The notes beneath the pieces were generated by a model that did no database searches, had not been told where the DNA came from, and saw only the letters and a program-made list of their open reading frames with translations. Shown in pieces: positions 8,791 to 21,890 of a DNA stretch of 31,947 nucleotides. Where the stretch lies: NCBI GenBank assembly GCA_028456385.1, contig JALNQF010000423.1, positions 1 to 31,947 of the forward strand, written 5' to 3'. Both the position numbers and the translations under genes were made by a program. The stretch is from Ophiosphaerella korrae. Lineage: Eukaryota; Ascomycota; Dothideomycetes; Pleosporales; Phaeosphaeriaceae. The first letter of the stretch is position 1, and every line of letters starts with the position of its first letter.

Positions 8791-10650
8791 CTTTACTAAT
8801 CTAGTTATTAAAAAATATAAAGTATAAGTAGTATATAGTCTAAGCTAATATAATAGTAGAAAGTATACTTAAAATAAAAGTAAAGTACTTCTAAGTAGCT
8901 ATAAGTTAGATATAACTAACTAAAGAGTAGTTAAGTTTAACTTAAATAACTTAATTACTAATAAAAAAAGTATATAACTACTAATTAATACTTTAACTAT
9001 ATAGAATAAAGAACTATAAAACTATATTAAGTAAAATAAAAATTAAATTAAAGCTATTATAGAAAGATAAAGTTAAATAAAATAAATTACTTAAAGACTA
9101 AAATTAAGTATAATAAAGAAACTACTAAAAATACTTATACTTCTAAAATTTAATAGAATAAAAAAGAAGCTAAAACTTTTATTAGCTTTAGTATAACTTT
9201 AAATAAATATATAAGTATATTACTTTAATACTAAAGGAAAAAAAGTAATATATATTAAAATATACTTTAAAGAAAATATAATAAAATAGTTTAAACTTTA
9301 CTAAATAAATTATATATTATATACTCTAAGAATATAAAAAGATAAAATAAAAGCTGTTTTTAAAAGTTATAAATACTTTATAAAATAAATAAAAGTAGTA
9401 TTTAGTAATATATATATTACTTAATAAGCTAAAGAAAAGCTAAAAAAGCTTAAATAATTTAAGAGTATTTTAAAATATATATTATAGTTAAATACTTATT
9501 ATAGAATATAAAATAAAAAAAACTATTTTTAATATTATAATTTAAATAAAAACTTAAATTAAATATTTAGTATAAACTAATCTAAATAAAAAAACTAAAG
9601 ATACTAGAAGCTCTAAAGAGATAAGTAATATTAGTAAATAATAATCTTTAAGAATAGAAAATAAAAAAGTATAAAAAATAACTTTATAACTATAATAGAA
9701 AAAACTCTATAATCTTTAATATAAATAAAGATAAGAAAAAAAAGAAAAAATACTTTATATACTTTAACTATAGTAAGAAAAGCTACTATATAAAATATTA
9801 TTAGTTAAAAAAAAAGTTATAATATATTATAAATATAGAAAACTAAGATACTTTATAAAAGACTTTAGAAGTAAAGATCTAAAAAAAGAAAATTAGTTAA
9901 AAATAACTAAAGATAGAAAAGAAGTACTAATAGTATAAGCTAAGCTTTAAGAAAAAGTAGTAGTAACTAAAATATTATAAGATAAAATACTTAATTAGAC
10001 TTTTTATTATAATAATAACTACTATATATACTTTTTAAGAAATTAAAAAGTAGTAGTAATAAAAAAAAAAAACTTAAGTATAACTTAAAGAAATATTAAA
10101 GAACTTACTAATAAAAGATTTAGAATAAAGTAAACTTTAAACTTTATTAATTACTACTAAAAGACTAGTAAAAGATATAAAAACTACTATAGTTAACTTT
10201 AAAAGACTATAAAATAATAAGAAATAAGTTAATATAAAAAGTATAAAATATACTTAGTTAGATATATATAGCTATAATAGCTATAGTATAAAAAGTATTA
10301 AAAAACTTATTATATAATAGTAATTTATTTAGAAATACTTTTAAGTTATAAGTATAAAGAAAGTATATAAAGATTAGAAAATATATAATTTTAAAATAAT
10401 AAAGTTTATAATATTCTAGTAATAAATAAAGTAATATATAGTTATAGTAAAAAAAATACTTATATAAAAGATTAGTAGTATTTTATAAAAAAAATAAAGT
10501 AGATTAATAAAGCTTATATACTAAGTATACTAGTAGTATACTATATTTTAGTAGAAATAATACCTAGTAAAAATAGCTACTAAAAAGAAAATAATAAAAA
10601 AATAAACTAAAAGTATTAAGTATACTTTAAAGTAGTATAGATTATTAAAC

Positions 10651-12549
10651 TAGCTTACTTTAAGCTAAGTTACTAGTAAGTTAAAGACGTTATAGTAAGA
10701 GTATAAAAAGTTAACTTATAGTAAAAAGTATATTAATTAATAAAGAAATTACTAACTACTTAGTAATTTTTTTAAAAAGCTTATATATTTTCTTTTTAGA
10801 GCTAACTACTTTAGACTAACTTAAAATAAAGTTATTTCTAATATTATCTTCTTTTCTAGGTCTAGATATTCTAGCTAAGTAAGAAAAAAGTTAACTTTAG
10901 CTATTTTAGCTTCTTTTAGGCTAATTTTAGCTCTTATAAGGCTACTAGTATATATTTCCTTAGTTTTTTACTAAAAGCTTAATATAAAGTATAAAGTAAA
11001 CTAAAATTTTACTTTTACTTTAGTAATTTTACTTTTACTTAAGTTTACTAATTTTATATATATATATATATACTAGTATAAAATTATACTTAGCTTTAGT
11101 TTTTTTTTTAGTATATATAAAGACTTTACCTTTCTTACTTATATACTAACCTTTTTCTATTTACTACTAGGTATATATTTTAAGCTTATTTATCTCTTCT
11201 TAGAAAAAGCTTAAATTAGCTTAAATTAGGACCTTTTTATATAGATTATTACTAACTAGTTTTATAAAACTTAAGTAGCTTCTTTATTATATACTATAGT
11301 ACTAGTATAGCTAGTTTATACTACTTTAACTTAATTTAAAATATAATACTTAAATACTTTAAATAAGTATAGTCTCTATACTATAGTACTATATATACGC
11401 TATCTATCTTTTTATACTAATAATAACTATACTAGTAGCTTTATTAGCTATATTATAAACTTTAAAGATTAGTTATAAGCTAGTATATAAAAAAGTAATA
11501 AGTAGATTAAGTACTACTAAAAGTACTATACTACTAATTAAATTTATATTACTATTAGTTATTTAAGCTAAATTAGCTTAGATTAGCTTATACTAATATC
11601 TATATAGCTTTTTTACTTTACTTTAAACTTTCTATACTATTTTAAAAAAGAATTAAAAGTAGCTTTAAAAGTAAAAAGCTATACTAGTATAAAGTATATT
11701 ACTACTACTAAAGTAGTAAATAAAATCTTAGCTAAAATTTAAAAGTAAGTTTTATATCTTAATTAGCTTTAATTAAGTTAAATTATACTAATATAACTTA
11801 TTTTAAGTAGTATAAGCTTAGTTTTAATAAAGAGTTTTAGTTTAGAATTTACTTTTTTATTTATAATTATTTTAAGTAAAGTATTATTAAGTATAAAAAT
11901 ACTAAAAAATATACTATAAAGAAAAATTCTAACTCTAGTATCTTTAGTACTCTTAAAAAAAAAGTAAGTAACTCTAGTTAGCTTTAACTAGCTTAAATTA
12001 TACTAATTTAGCTTTTAGTACTTTAAAATAAGTACTATTATTTTTACTAAAGCTAAGTAAGCTTTTAAAAATACTAAAAAAGCTAAATAAGCTATTAAAG
12101 TAGCTTATTAGACTACTTTAGCTTATACTAAGAAAACTCTTACTAAAAAAAGTTTAGCTAGTAAAAGTAAGTATAGTTAGTTTTAGAATTACTTAATAGA
12201 GTATAAATTAAGCTAAATTAGCTTAGATTATACTTAAGTAAAGTAATAAGTAGTAGTTATAGATTTAAATACTCTAAGTTTAATACTTTAGCTTTAATAT
12301 AGTTTTAAAATAAATTTCTTTAGTAGTTAATACTATTCTAAGTCTAATTATACTATTTTACACTAATTTATAATATTTTAGTATTTTTTTTAGAAACTTT
12401 ATATTTTTTACTATTAGTATAATTAAATACCTAAAAAAAAACTTTTAAAGTAAAAAAAAAAAAAATTATATATAAGTAAAAAAAAAAAAAATTATATATA
12501 AGTAAAAGTAGTTATAAGCTTTTTTACTTATTTCTTTTTAAAAGTAAAA
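10651..12549. other. RIP-degraded DNA between Gypsy-A copy 1 and Gypsy-B, unassigned
   Basis: The left border is where copy 1 homology ends; the right border is the end of the Gypsy-B pol relic on the - strand. The 3' LTR and tail of Gypsy-B would be expected here, but without a second copy its borders cannot be set. A motif like GCTAAATTAGCTTAGATTA recurs near 11570, 11760, 11975 and 12212, at roughly 190-240 bp spacing. A duplicated A-run/ATTATATATAAGTA block lies at about 12455-12505. A Lys/Ala-rich + strand frame near 12050-12180 is not recognisable. Confidence 0.45.
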
Positions 12550-13635
12550 TCTATTTTTAGCTTATTAAGTTTTTTACTTTTTATACTTCTTTTTTAATAT
12601 ATAAGTAAGTTTATACTTTTTTTAAACCTAAGAAAAAGCTTTTAAAGAAAAATTAGTTAATAGTTTTTAAGTATTTTAGTTTTCTAGGTAATTTTTCTAT
12701 TTTATTAGATATAGCTATTTTTTTTTTTTACTTTCTTTTTTTTTTTACTTTTTTTATAATATATATATTTTTATCTATTATATTTAAAGCTTTTTCTATT
12801 AGATCTTTAAGTTATATAATTATACTATAAAAAGTATATTTTTCTAGTTATAAAATATAAAAGACTAGATATACTCTTTTTAAGCTAACTATATTTATTT
12901 TAAATATAGTTAAGCTAATTTAGGCTATTATATACTTTAGTCTTAAATATTTTTAGTTTAGCTTTTTTTTTAGCTTTATAAATTTAATATACTATATAAA
13001 TAAAAGAATTTAGTTTTTTACTTTAAAAGAAGTATATATCTTTTACTTTTTAGTATACTTTTTTTAGTACTTTATAGCTAGTATAATATTTTTTTTATAT
13101 TTTTATAATATTATAATTACTTTTATAGCTAATCTTTTTACTAAAAAGTTATTATTTATAGTTAAGTTTAACTTAGGCTAGTTTAAGCTAACTAAGTATA
13201 CTCTATAGTATATTTAAAAAGGTATAACCTTTATAGTAGTATTTATACTTTTATTATATATATACTCTACTATTAGTAGATTTTTACCTAGTTATTTTAT
13301 TTTAATATATAGTAATAATAAAGTATTATTTTAGAGTTTAGTTTTATCTTTTTATTTACTTATCTATTTAAAAGTAATATATAGAAGATAGTACTTTTCT
13401 AGTATTTAGTATTTATTAAAAGTCTTTTATTTAAGATTACTTTAGCTAAAATACTATAGAGTTAGATTACTTTATATATTTATACTTAGGCTAAGTTTTA
13501 CTTATTCTAATTAGACTATACTAGGATATAGTATACTATTTTAGTTAAGTAGTCTATAATTATAAGTATTATATTATATACTATACTTATTAATTTACTT
13601 AAAAAGAGTTTTATAATAAAGTTTATTATAACTTC
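12550..13635 (-). pseudogene. Gypsy-B pol relic: integrase core and chromodomain
   Basis: Read on the - strand with TAG/TAA as former Trp/Gln codons. Near 13500-13575 is a frame matching the integrase stretch 'D-ILVIVDRLTK--HYI' (seen as ILIIIDYLTKIVYYI). Next is QIDKQIKRQNQTLKQYF, the 'TDGQTERQNQTLEQYL' core motif with Gly and Glu changed to Lys, then LLIVEYIYNKSINTTIKVIPF, and near 12650-12700 a chromodomain-like YLIK-KNY-EN-NT. A frame change between the core motif and the next block indicates at least one indel. The upstream pol part is missing because the Copia 5' LTR starts at 13636. The chromodomain marks a chromovirus-type Gypsy, distinct in sequence from Gypsy-A. Confidence 0.72.
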
Positions 13636-13800
13636 TATTATAAGTTAGAGCTCTACTCTATATAATTTAAGTAAGCCTATAGTAGTAAGTAAGCTATATA
13701 AGCTATTCGAGCTACTCTACTATATATAAGTAGCCTAGCTTAAATAGCTCTTTAATTAATAATTATCTTCTACTTATTCTTAAGCTTATATCTTATAATA
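13636..13800 (+). repeat. Copia 5' LTR, 165 bp
   Basis: Same length and text as the LTR at 388-552, bounded by TATTATAAG and CTTATAATA. Just inside it GTTATAAGCTTAGCGC may be part of a primer-binding site, though I could not match it to a tRNA. Confidence 0.82.
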
Positions 13801-14029
13801 GTTATAAGCTTAGCGCTAAAAATTACTTAATAGTTCTATCCTATATACTATAGTAAGAGATTATAAGCTTAGTATACTTTTATCTTATCTTATTTTATCT
13901 TATCTATTACTTAAACGCTTATAATATCTTATAGTAAGATTACTCTACTTAATAAAAGTACTACCCTACTTAATAAGTACTTATAATAGCTAGTATAGTT
14001 TATATAACTCTATTATAATACTCTTAAGC

Positions 14030-15929
14030 TAGGTATCTAGTAGCTAGTTAATCTAGAAGCTAATAACGTCTCTAATATCTATACTAACAAACTAGTTTAA
14101 CTTAAACTAAAGAGCCTAGTAATAGTAGAAGAGGTAGCTACCTATAAGCTTATAATAGAGAAATACTAAGCTATAAAAGATACCTAGGTATTATAAATAG
14201 TACGCTTTAGAGCTTTAAGCGCCTAAGTAAATACTATAGTTAATTTAAGCTATCTAGTAATAGCTAAGATAACTCTACTTATAAATAATAAAGCTACATT
14301 ATAAGAGCTTATCTAAACGCTAAAGAGCTTACTAGCTCTATCTAATACTAGCGCTAGTAATCTTATTTAAGCTTAATACTAAGCCTATCTATAAAAGGCT
14401 TACTAAGGATACTAATTACTAGAGCTCTAGTATAATAAGTAGCTATACCTATATTAGCGTATAATCGCGTATAATATTATAGAGGTAATAGGCGAGCTTA
14501 TAGTATAAGATTTCCTAGAGGCGTTAATACTAAAGCTAGCTCTAGACTAAGCTTAGATAATAAGCTAATTAGTAATCTAGAGCTTAGTCCTTAGCTTAAA
14601 GGTACTTACACTAGAGTAAATTAGTAGTATCTACTTAGCTCTATTATAAGAGTATAAGCTCTAAACTACTAATTAAAGAGCTACTATATTTATAATATTT
14701 AGAGGATCTAAGCTATAAGCGTTAAGCTCTAACTTAAAATATAACTACTTATATAGCTAAGCTTAATACTAAAAGCTATAAAATTATAGATAGATATAAA
14801 TAGCGCTTATAAGTAGTCTATTTAAAATAGATAATAATAGAAAGGTAAAAATATAAACTTACTTAGATAAGCTATACTTTATAGTAGTTAAAACTCTAGT
14901 AGCTTAAAAGTAAGCTAGTCTCTTATAGAAACTAGTTAAAGCTAGCTTAGAATTAGTTAAATTAAAGGCTTTAGTCTACCTAGGCTAGCTAAACGTAGTA
15001 CTTATTAATCTAGGTATACTTATTAACTCTAGTATACTTATTAACTTAAGTAAACTTATTAAGCTAGTACTTAGAGCTTACTTAATACTAGATTTTAATA
15101 CTTACTTACTTTTTAATAGTACTATACTTAATAATAAAGCTACTTTCTACTTAGTTAACTTAATAAATCTTATAGAACTAAGCTCTTTTATAAAAGTAAA
15201 AAGTATAAGCTATATAGAAGTAAGTATATAAGTATTTTTAATACTTAGTAAAAGTACTTAAGTTTTTAAAAATACTCTAAATAGAGCTTATAGTAAGTAT
15301 ATAGAGAATTTTATACTTTATAAAGTAGTAGTAGTTAAAAGATTTTATATTAATATAGTATTTAAAGCTTAATTATAGTAAGCTAGAGCCTAGTATTAAG
15401 GTTTTAATATAACTCTAAAAGTAGAAACGCTAGTAGAGAGTATTATACTAGTAACGCTAATACGTAAATATAACTTTACTTTTATTAAATATAAGCCTAT
15501 TACGTTTTATTTAACTATTATAAGTATAACTTAAAGTAACTAAAAGCTTAACTTATAGTATATAAAGCTTAAAAGTAACTTAAAAGAGCTTTAGTACGCT
15601 AAAGCTAGTTATTTTAGACTAGAAGTACTATAAGCGCTAGTAATAAGCGTAAGAAACGTACGTATTAATAGGATAGTACGTATTAAGTATAAGTATTACT
15701 TAATAGTATATACTAAGTAAGTTACCTTAAAGTAGCCTAGAGAGAGAGCTTTACGCTTATACTAGTAAGTAGCGTAAAACCTATTTAATATACCTACTAG
15801 CTACTTTAAAAAAGTTTAAACTATACTACTTAAGTATAAATATAGTAGTAAGCTTTATACCTACTTATTATAAAGTAAAATACTCTAAAAGATAATAAAA
15901 GTATTTAAAAGCTTTATAAAGCTACTACT
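14030..15929 (+). pseudogene. Copia gag, protease and integrase N-terminal relic
   Basis: With TAG/TAA read as former Gln or Trp, the + strand gives a long gag-like helical stretch (about 14040-14900). Then comes a protease-like block AYLILDFNTYLLFN (about 15085-15120) where Copia has LILDSGAS, and near 15600-15780 an integrase zinc-region pattern (AKASYFRLEVL, then RALVISVRNVRI). The coding frame is cut at 15929 by the Gypsy-A insertion and continues at 22966. Expected CCHC/HHCC cysteines are largely Tyr, as C-to-T on the coding strand or G-to-A would cause. It cannot make protein. Confidence 0.65.
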
Positions 15930-15934
15930 AATAT
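15930..15934. repeat. Left target-site duplication of Gypsy-A copy 2 (AATAT)
   Basis: AATAT directly precedes the 5' LTR and recurs directly after the 3' LTR at 22961-22965. A 5-bp duplication is the size expected of Gypsy integrases. Confidence 0.85.
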
Positions 15935-16363
15935 TATTACGGGTGTAATAGAAGAAATCGAGATAGAACTAATTAGTCCTAATCTAGGCGCTGACGAAGC
16001 ATAAGACGAGTAAGGTAACAACCTTGATTAGGAAACTATATATAACTAGGACACCTAGGCTAATCTATAATCTGTAGACTCTTAGCATTAATAGATTATA
16101 GATTAAGATAATCTATAATCTACTAGTCTTAGTAACTATAGATTATAGATTACGACAAGTATATAGTTAGTAAAATACGTATTGTTAAGATAGTATTAGT
16201 AATTTAATCCTTTAACTATAGAACGCTAATATAAGATAGTTATAAAATATCTTCTATTATTTATAAGTTATTGTAGATTATAACCTAAGCTTTTACTATT
16301 AACTCTTAATCTACTAATACTCTTTAGGTACTAGGAAGTTAACCCTAGTAACAACCTATTATA
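15935..16363 (+). repeat. Gypsy-A copy 2 5' LTR, 429 bp
   Basis: It begins TATTACGGGTGTAAT and ends AACAACCTATTATA, matching 22532-22960 base for base in length. It contains two neighbouring inverted-repeat pairs: 16061-16073 with 16093-16105, and 16109-16121 with 16140-16152. All four use the 13-mer TAATCTATAATCT or its complement, and each pair could form a hairpin. Differences from the 3' LTR are mainly transitions. Confidence 0.92.
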
Positions 16364-16421
16364 CCTTACTAATCTAGTTATTGCGAGAAGCAAAGCGTAA
16401 GTAGCGTATAGTCTAGCTAAT

Positions 16422-19400
16422 ATAATAGTAGAAAGTTTAACTAAAATAAGTAAAGCCCCTAAGAGTAGTTATAAGTCTAATAGTACTATATAGGAAATAA
16501 TTAAGGACTAAATTAATAATCTAATCTTAGATAAAGAAGATATAAAAATAGTAATTAATACTTTAGAAATATAGAACAAGGAACTACAAGATTACGCAAA
16601 GTAGAATAAAGTATAGATTAAAGCTATTATTAAAGGTTAGAATTAGATAGAACTAATTATACAACGTCTAGTAATAAGTGCAATAAAGAAACCGCCTAAG
16701 ATACCTATCTTTAAGAAGTTTAATAGAATAAGGGAGAAACTAAGACCCTTTATTACTTTAGTACAACTCTAGATAGATATACAAGTACTACACTTTAATA
16801 TAGAAGAAAAAAAGGTAATATATATTAGGTTGCACCTTAAAGAAGACGCAATAAGATAGTATAAACCTTACTAGATAGACTATACGATATACTCTCTAAT
16901 AACCTAGAAGGACAAAACTAGAGCTATTTTTAGAAGTTATAAGTACTTTACTAAACAAATAAGAGTAGTATTTAGGGACATAGACGTTACCTAATAAGCT
17001 AAAGAATAGCTAAAGAAGCTTATACAAAGTTAAAGTATTCTAAAGTACGTATTATAGTTTAAATAACTATCTTAAAATATAGAATAAAATAAGATAGCTT
17101 TAATATTACAATTTAAGCAAGGACTAAACTCTAAGATCTAATACAAGATAATACATATAGAGAAACTAAAGATACTAGAAGCCCTAAAGTAATAAGTAAT
17201 ATAAATTAACGATAATCTTCAAGAATAGAAGAAGAACAAATATAGAGGTTACACCTAGAACTATAATAAGAGAGACTCTATAATCCTTAACGCTAATAAA
17301 GATAGAAAGAAAAAGAAGAATAAAGACTTTACGTACTTTAATTATAGTAAACTAGGCTACTATATAAAAGACTACTAATTATAAAAGAAGAAGGATATAG
17401 TATATTATAAATGTAGGAAACCTAGACACTTTATAAAGGACTACAAGAATAAGAACTTAAAGAAAGAAGCCTAGTTAAAGATAACTAAAAAGAAGAAAGA
17501 AGTACTATAAGTATAGGCTAAACCTTAGGAGAAAGTAGCTAAGAGTAAAGAAATACAATATATAATACTCTATTAGACCTTTTATTATAAAGACAACTAC
17601 TATATATATCTTTCTAGTAAATAGAGAGTAAGATACTTCCTATAATAGAGATAGAGAGTAGCTATAATAAAAGAAAGAATAAAAGCTTAGCTAGAAGAAA
17701 TAGCCTAAGTAATAGACCTACTAGTAGAAGATCTAGAAGGAGAAGAGCCCCTAGTACTATTAATCTAGGCTAAAGGACTAGTACTAGATAAAGAGACTAC
17801 TATAACTACTTCTAAAGGACTATAAAGAAGTAAGAGACAAGTTAGTATAAGAGATATAGAGTATACCTAGCTAATAATATATAGTTATAATAGCTATATA
17901 ATAAGTAATATAGAGGAATAAAATAAAGAATAGAAGTTTATTTAGAAATACTTACTAGTTATAAGTATAGAGGAAGCGTATAAAGACTAGAAAGAACGTA
18001 ATCCTAAAAAAATAAAGTTTATACTATTTTAAGAATAGATAAAGTAATATATAGTTATAGTAGGAAGAATACTTATAAAAAGAAAATAGTAATACCTTAT
18101 AAGAAAGATATAATAGATTAATAAAGCCTATATACTAAGAGTACTAGTAGTATACTATATCCTAATAATAGATACACCTAGTAGAAGTAAATACTAAGAA
18201 GAAGATAATAAAATAATAGATCTAAAATACCTAGTATACTTTAAAGTATTATAGATATTATACCTAGACAAGAACTATATTATATATAGAAACCCTAAAG
18301 TAAATAATAGCGTATAGCCTATAAGGAGAAAAGGCTATAACTATACAAGAGTAATTCTAGTAGAAAATATCTAAGGATAGGAAGTAATCCTAGAAGATAG
18401 ATACGTAGTAGTAAGACTAGGCTTAAAACTATCTAAGAAATACGTCTAAAGAGGACTATAGTATAAATGTATATATAATAAATATCTAAAATACGAAGAA
18501 TATAAACTTAAAGTAGGCCTATAGCCTTAGAAAGATAGATAATTTATAAAGTTACCTAAGTAAGAAAAACTAGAAGGTATAAGAGGCCTATATATTACAA
18601 AAATAGGTATATACTAAGAAAAGAAAGTACAATTAATAATTAATAGTAGAGCTACAAGAAACTTTATATTAAAGAAGTTTATAGAAATATAGGGAATAAA
18701 GTATATAATAAAGAAATACCCTTAATAACTAAGTATAATTAAAAGAAAACTATTCTAGGAACTAATATAGTTTAAGATAGCACTTTTAATACTAAGGTTA
18801 GAAGGACTAGAAATTAAGAATATAGTTATAGATATAATAATAATTAATAATAAACAAGATATAATATTAGGTATACTATAGTTATAGATAACTAACCTAC
18901 ACATTAATTAGAAGATAGAGAAGATTAACTACTATAGAATAGACACGTTAAAGGCCTATAAGAACACCTACAAAGGAGAATTCCTAGAAGAATATAAGAA
19001 ATAGGAAAAATAGCTTATAGAACCTAAAGATTACTTTCTAGAATATTAACTATAGGACTTAGCAATAGAAATAGAAGAAGGAAAAAACGTAGGGTAGAGC
19101 CTAGTCTACTAGAAAATAGAAGAAGAATTAAAGATTAAATAAGTATTTATTTAAAACGTAATAAAGAAGAGATAGATAAGAGAATCTAAATCTTTAGTAG
19201 CTTATAGACTTATCTTTATAGACAAGAAAAGAATAAGTAATAAAAGACCTTATATAGACTTTAGAAAAACTAACGTAGTTATAAATAAGAACTAATACTC
19301 CTTACTAAGGATAGACGCAATATAAGATAAACTATAGAAGGTAATAATCTTTATAAAGTTAGATATCTAGAACGCCTATTACTAAATTAGAATTAAAGAA

Positions 19401-21890
19401 GGTAATAAATAGAAAATAGTATTTAGAATATAATAGGGATTATATAAATATTTAGTTATGCTATTTAGCTTAATAAATATACTAGTAGTATTCTAAGAAA
19501 GGATTAATATAGTACTAAGAGAGTACTTAGATATATTTACATTTATATACTTAGATAATATCCTTATATTCTTAGAAATAAAAGAAGAATATATATAATA
19601 TATATATAAAGTACTAGAAAAACTAGTAGAAGCTAAAATATTTCTTAAGATAAGAAAATACAAGTTCTATACAAAGAAAATAGATTTCCTAGGGTTTATT
19701 ATAGAACTAGGAAAGATTAAGATTAATCTAGAAAAGATTAAGTTAATTAACGAATAGCTAACACTAAGAAACCTAAAAGAAGTATAGTAATTTTATAGGC
19801 TAGCTAACTTTTATAGAAAGTTAATAGTAAGATAGTCTAAAGATATAGAACTAATAATAAGACTTATAAAAAAAGATACGCTATTTAAATAGATAAAGGA
19901 ATACAACAAAGTATTTAAGAAGATTAAGAAAAAGTTTATAGAAAACCTAGTTATTAGAATATATAACCTAGATCTACTAGTAATAGTAAAAATAGACGTA
20001 TCTAACTTAGTCTACAGAATAGCACTAATATAGGAAGACCTAGAGACTAAAAAAGAATACTTAGTTAAGTACTTCTCTAAGAAAATAAAGATAGTAGAAC
20101 TTAACTACCTAATCTATAATAAAGAAATACTAGTAATCTACAAAGTATTTAAGTAATAGAGAGTATACTTATAAAGAGTAAAATATTAGATAAAGGTCTA
20201 TATAGACTATAAGAATCTTATAGGATTTATAACAAATAAAGAATTATTATAACGCTATATAAGATAGTAGGAATACTTATTAACGTTTAATATAGAAATT
20301 ATATATATAAAAGGGAAAGATAATTAGTTTATAGACGCCCTTAGTAGAAGGCTAGACTTATAAGAAGAAGTAAGCGCTACTAGTATAGTTCTAGTTAAGA
20401 ATAAAAAAAGATACTTAGTCCTAAATATATATAAAATAGCTACAACACTTAAAAGGAAGAGTAGTAAGCTAGATAAATAGATTTAAAAAATAACAAAAGA
20501 AGTATCTAAAGAAATAGAGAAACTAGAAATCTAAGAAGGATTTGTATAAGCCTATAGAAGAACATATATCCTAAAGAAGATCTAGAGAGAATTTATACGA
20601 CAATTCTATAAATTACTAGTACATAGTTACTAAGGTATTAAGAAAATATTAGATAGACTACTACGAGATTACTATATTCTAAAAGCAAGATAATTAGTAA
20701 TAAAGGTACTATAAGACTATATAGAATGTTAAAAGAATAAATATAATAGATATATACTATATAGAATATTATAACTAGTAGAAGTACTAGAATAACTATA
20801 GAGAGTTATTATAATAGACTTTATTACAAAGTTACTAAAGTCTAAAGACTTAATATTAGGAGTTAAATATAATAGAATCTTAATAATAGTAGATAAGCTT
20901 ATAAAGTATATATACTTTAGACTATATAAAGAAAAAAGTAGAATAGAGGTTACTATACACTAGGTTCTAGGAACTATAATTAGTTAATATAGACTACTAG
21001 ATAAGATTATTATAGATAGAGACGTATAATTTATATTAAAACTATAGGGAACGATAATAGCGTAATTAAGAATTAAATATATAATATCTACAGCATATTA
21101 CCTATAAATAGATAGATAGTTAGAACGAATAAATTAGATAGTAGAATAATACCTAAGATACTACCTTAACTATAACTAGAATAATTAGGTATAGTTACTA
21201 CCTATAGTACAGCTAGCATATAATAGCGCAAAGAACGTAGTAATAAAAGTATTACTCTTCTTTATAAACTATAGATTTAAACCTAATATATACTAGACAC
21301 TAAGAAATTAGATATCTTAGTCTCTAAGAGGAGAAAACTTTACTAATAGACTTAAGGATATATATAATTAACTAAGACAAGATATAGAATTCCTATATAA
21401 TTAAATAACAAAGTACTATAATAAAAAGTATAAAGAGAGACCCTAATTTTAAAAGAGAGAAAAAGTATAGTTAGTATAAAAGAATATTAAAAGCAAGAGA
21501 CTAAGCTTAAAATTAGACTACGTTAAAATAGGACTATACAAAATTAAGAAAGAAGTTATACTAGTTATATTTAAATTAAAGCTACTAAAAAGGATAAGGA
21601 TACACCTAATATTCTATATAGCCTTACTAGAACAAGTACTACTAGAAGTAGAACTACTAGTATATAAAGTAGACACGTACAGAGAATAGGAAGAATAGAA
21701 AGTTAAGAAAATCCTATAGTACTAGTTCTAAAATAGAAGAGACTACTACTTAGTAGAATAGATAGGTATAGATAAAAAAGGACAACTATAGGAAGAAATA
21801 TAGAAACTAGAAGATAATCTTAATTACTCTAAGAAACTAGAGGAGTTCTAAAGTTAAAACCCTCTAGAACGCCTAGTAGTAAACTAAGAG
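16422..21890 (+). pseudogene. Gypsy-A copy 2 gag-pol polyprotein relic
   Basis: Every landmark lies in one frame (codon starts divisible by 3), which suggests a single gag-pol frame without frameshift. In order: gag core with KKFNRIREKLRPF (about 16713); zinc knuckles at 17334-17375 (all Cys/His now Tyr or Ser-adjacent Tyr) and 17403-17444 (one Cys and the His kept); protease NSRA at 18642-18653 where DSGA is expected; reverse transcriptase with FIKLDIQNAYYQI (about 19350) and YLDN at 19548-19559 for YLDD; an integrase zinc region near 20620-20730 and core DFITKLLKSK from 20817; chromodomain about 21690-21850 (DYYLVE, then KLEDNLNYSKKLEEF). Near-absence of indels, with TAA/TAG at Gln and Trp positions, is the RIP signature. 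No start Met survives; 16422 is approximate. Confidence 0.9.

Larger units (their letters stand above)
7913..10650 (+). mobile_element. Gypsy-A copy 1: 5' LTR and gag part of a chromovirus, truncated
   Basis: The order and text follow copy 2 (15935-22960): the LTR starts at 7913 (TATTATAGATATAAT against TATTACGGGTGTAAT), the internal region starts at 8791, then comes gag, including the two zinc-knuckle positions near 9755-9870. Homology stops near 10650, equivalent to about 18258 in copy 2, between gag and protease. RIP is far more advanced here: CCHC cysteines and histidine have become Tyr, and even CC and CG sites kept in copies 2 and 3 are gone. This makes it the oldest or most often mutated Gypsy-A copy. 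Its 5' LTR is split by the MITE at 8056-8480. Confidence 0.82.

Noticed and set aside
16364..16395. tRNA primer-binding site after the Gypsy-A 5' LTR
   Set aside because: The sequence after the LTR does not start with TGG and I could not match it to a tRNA 3' end; RIP may have destroyed it.
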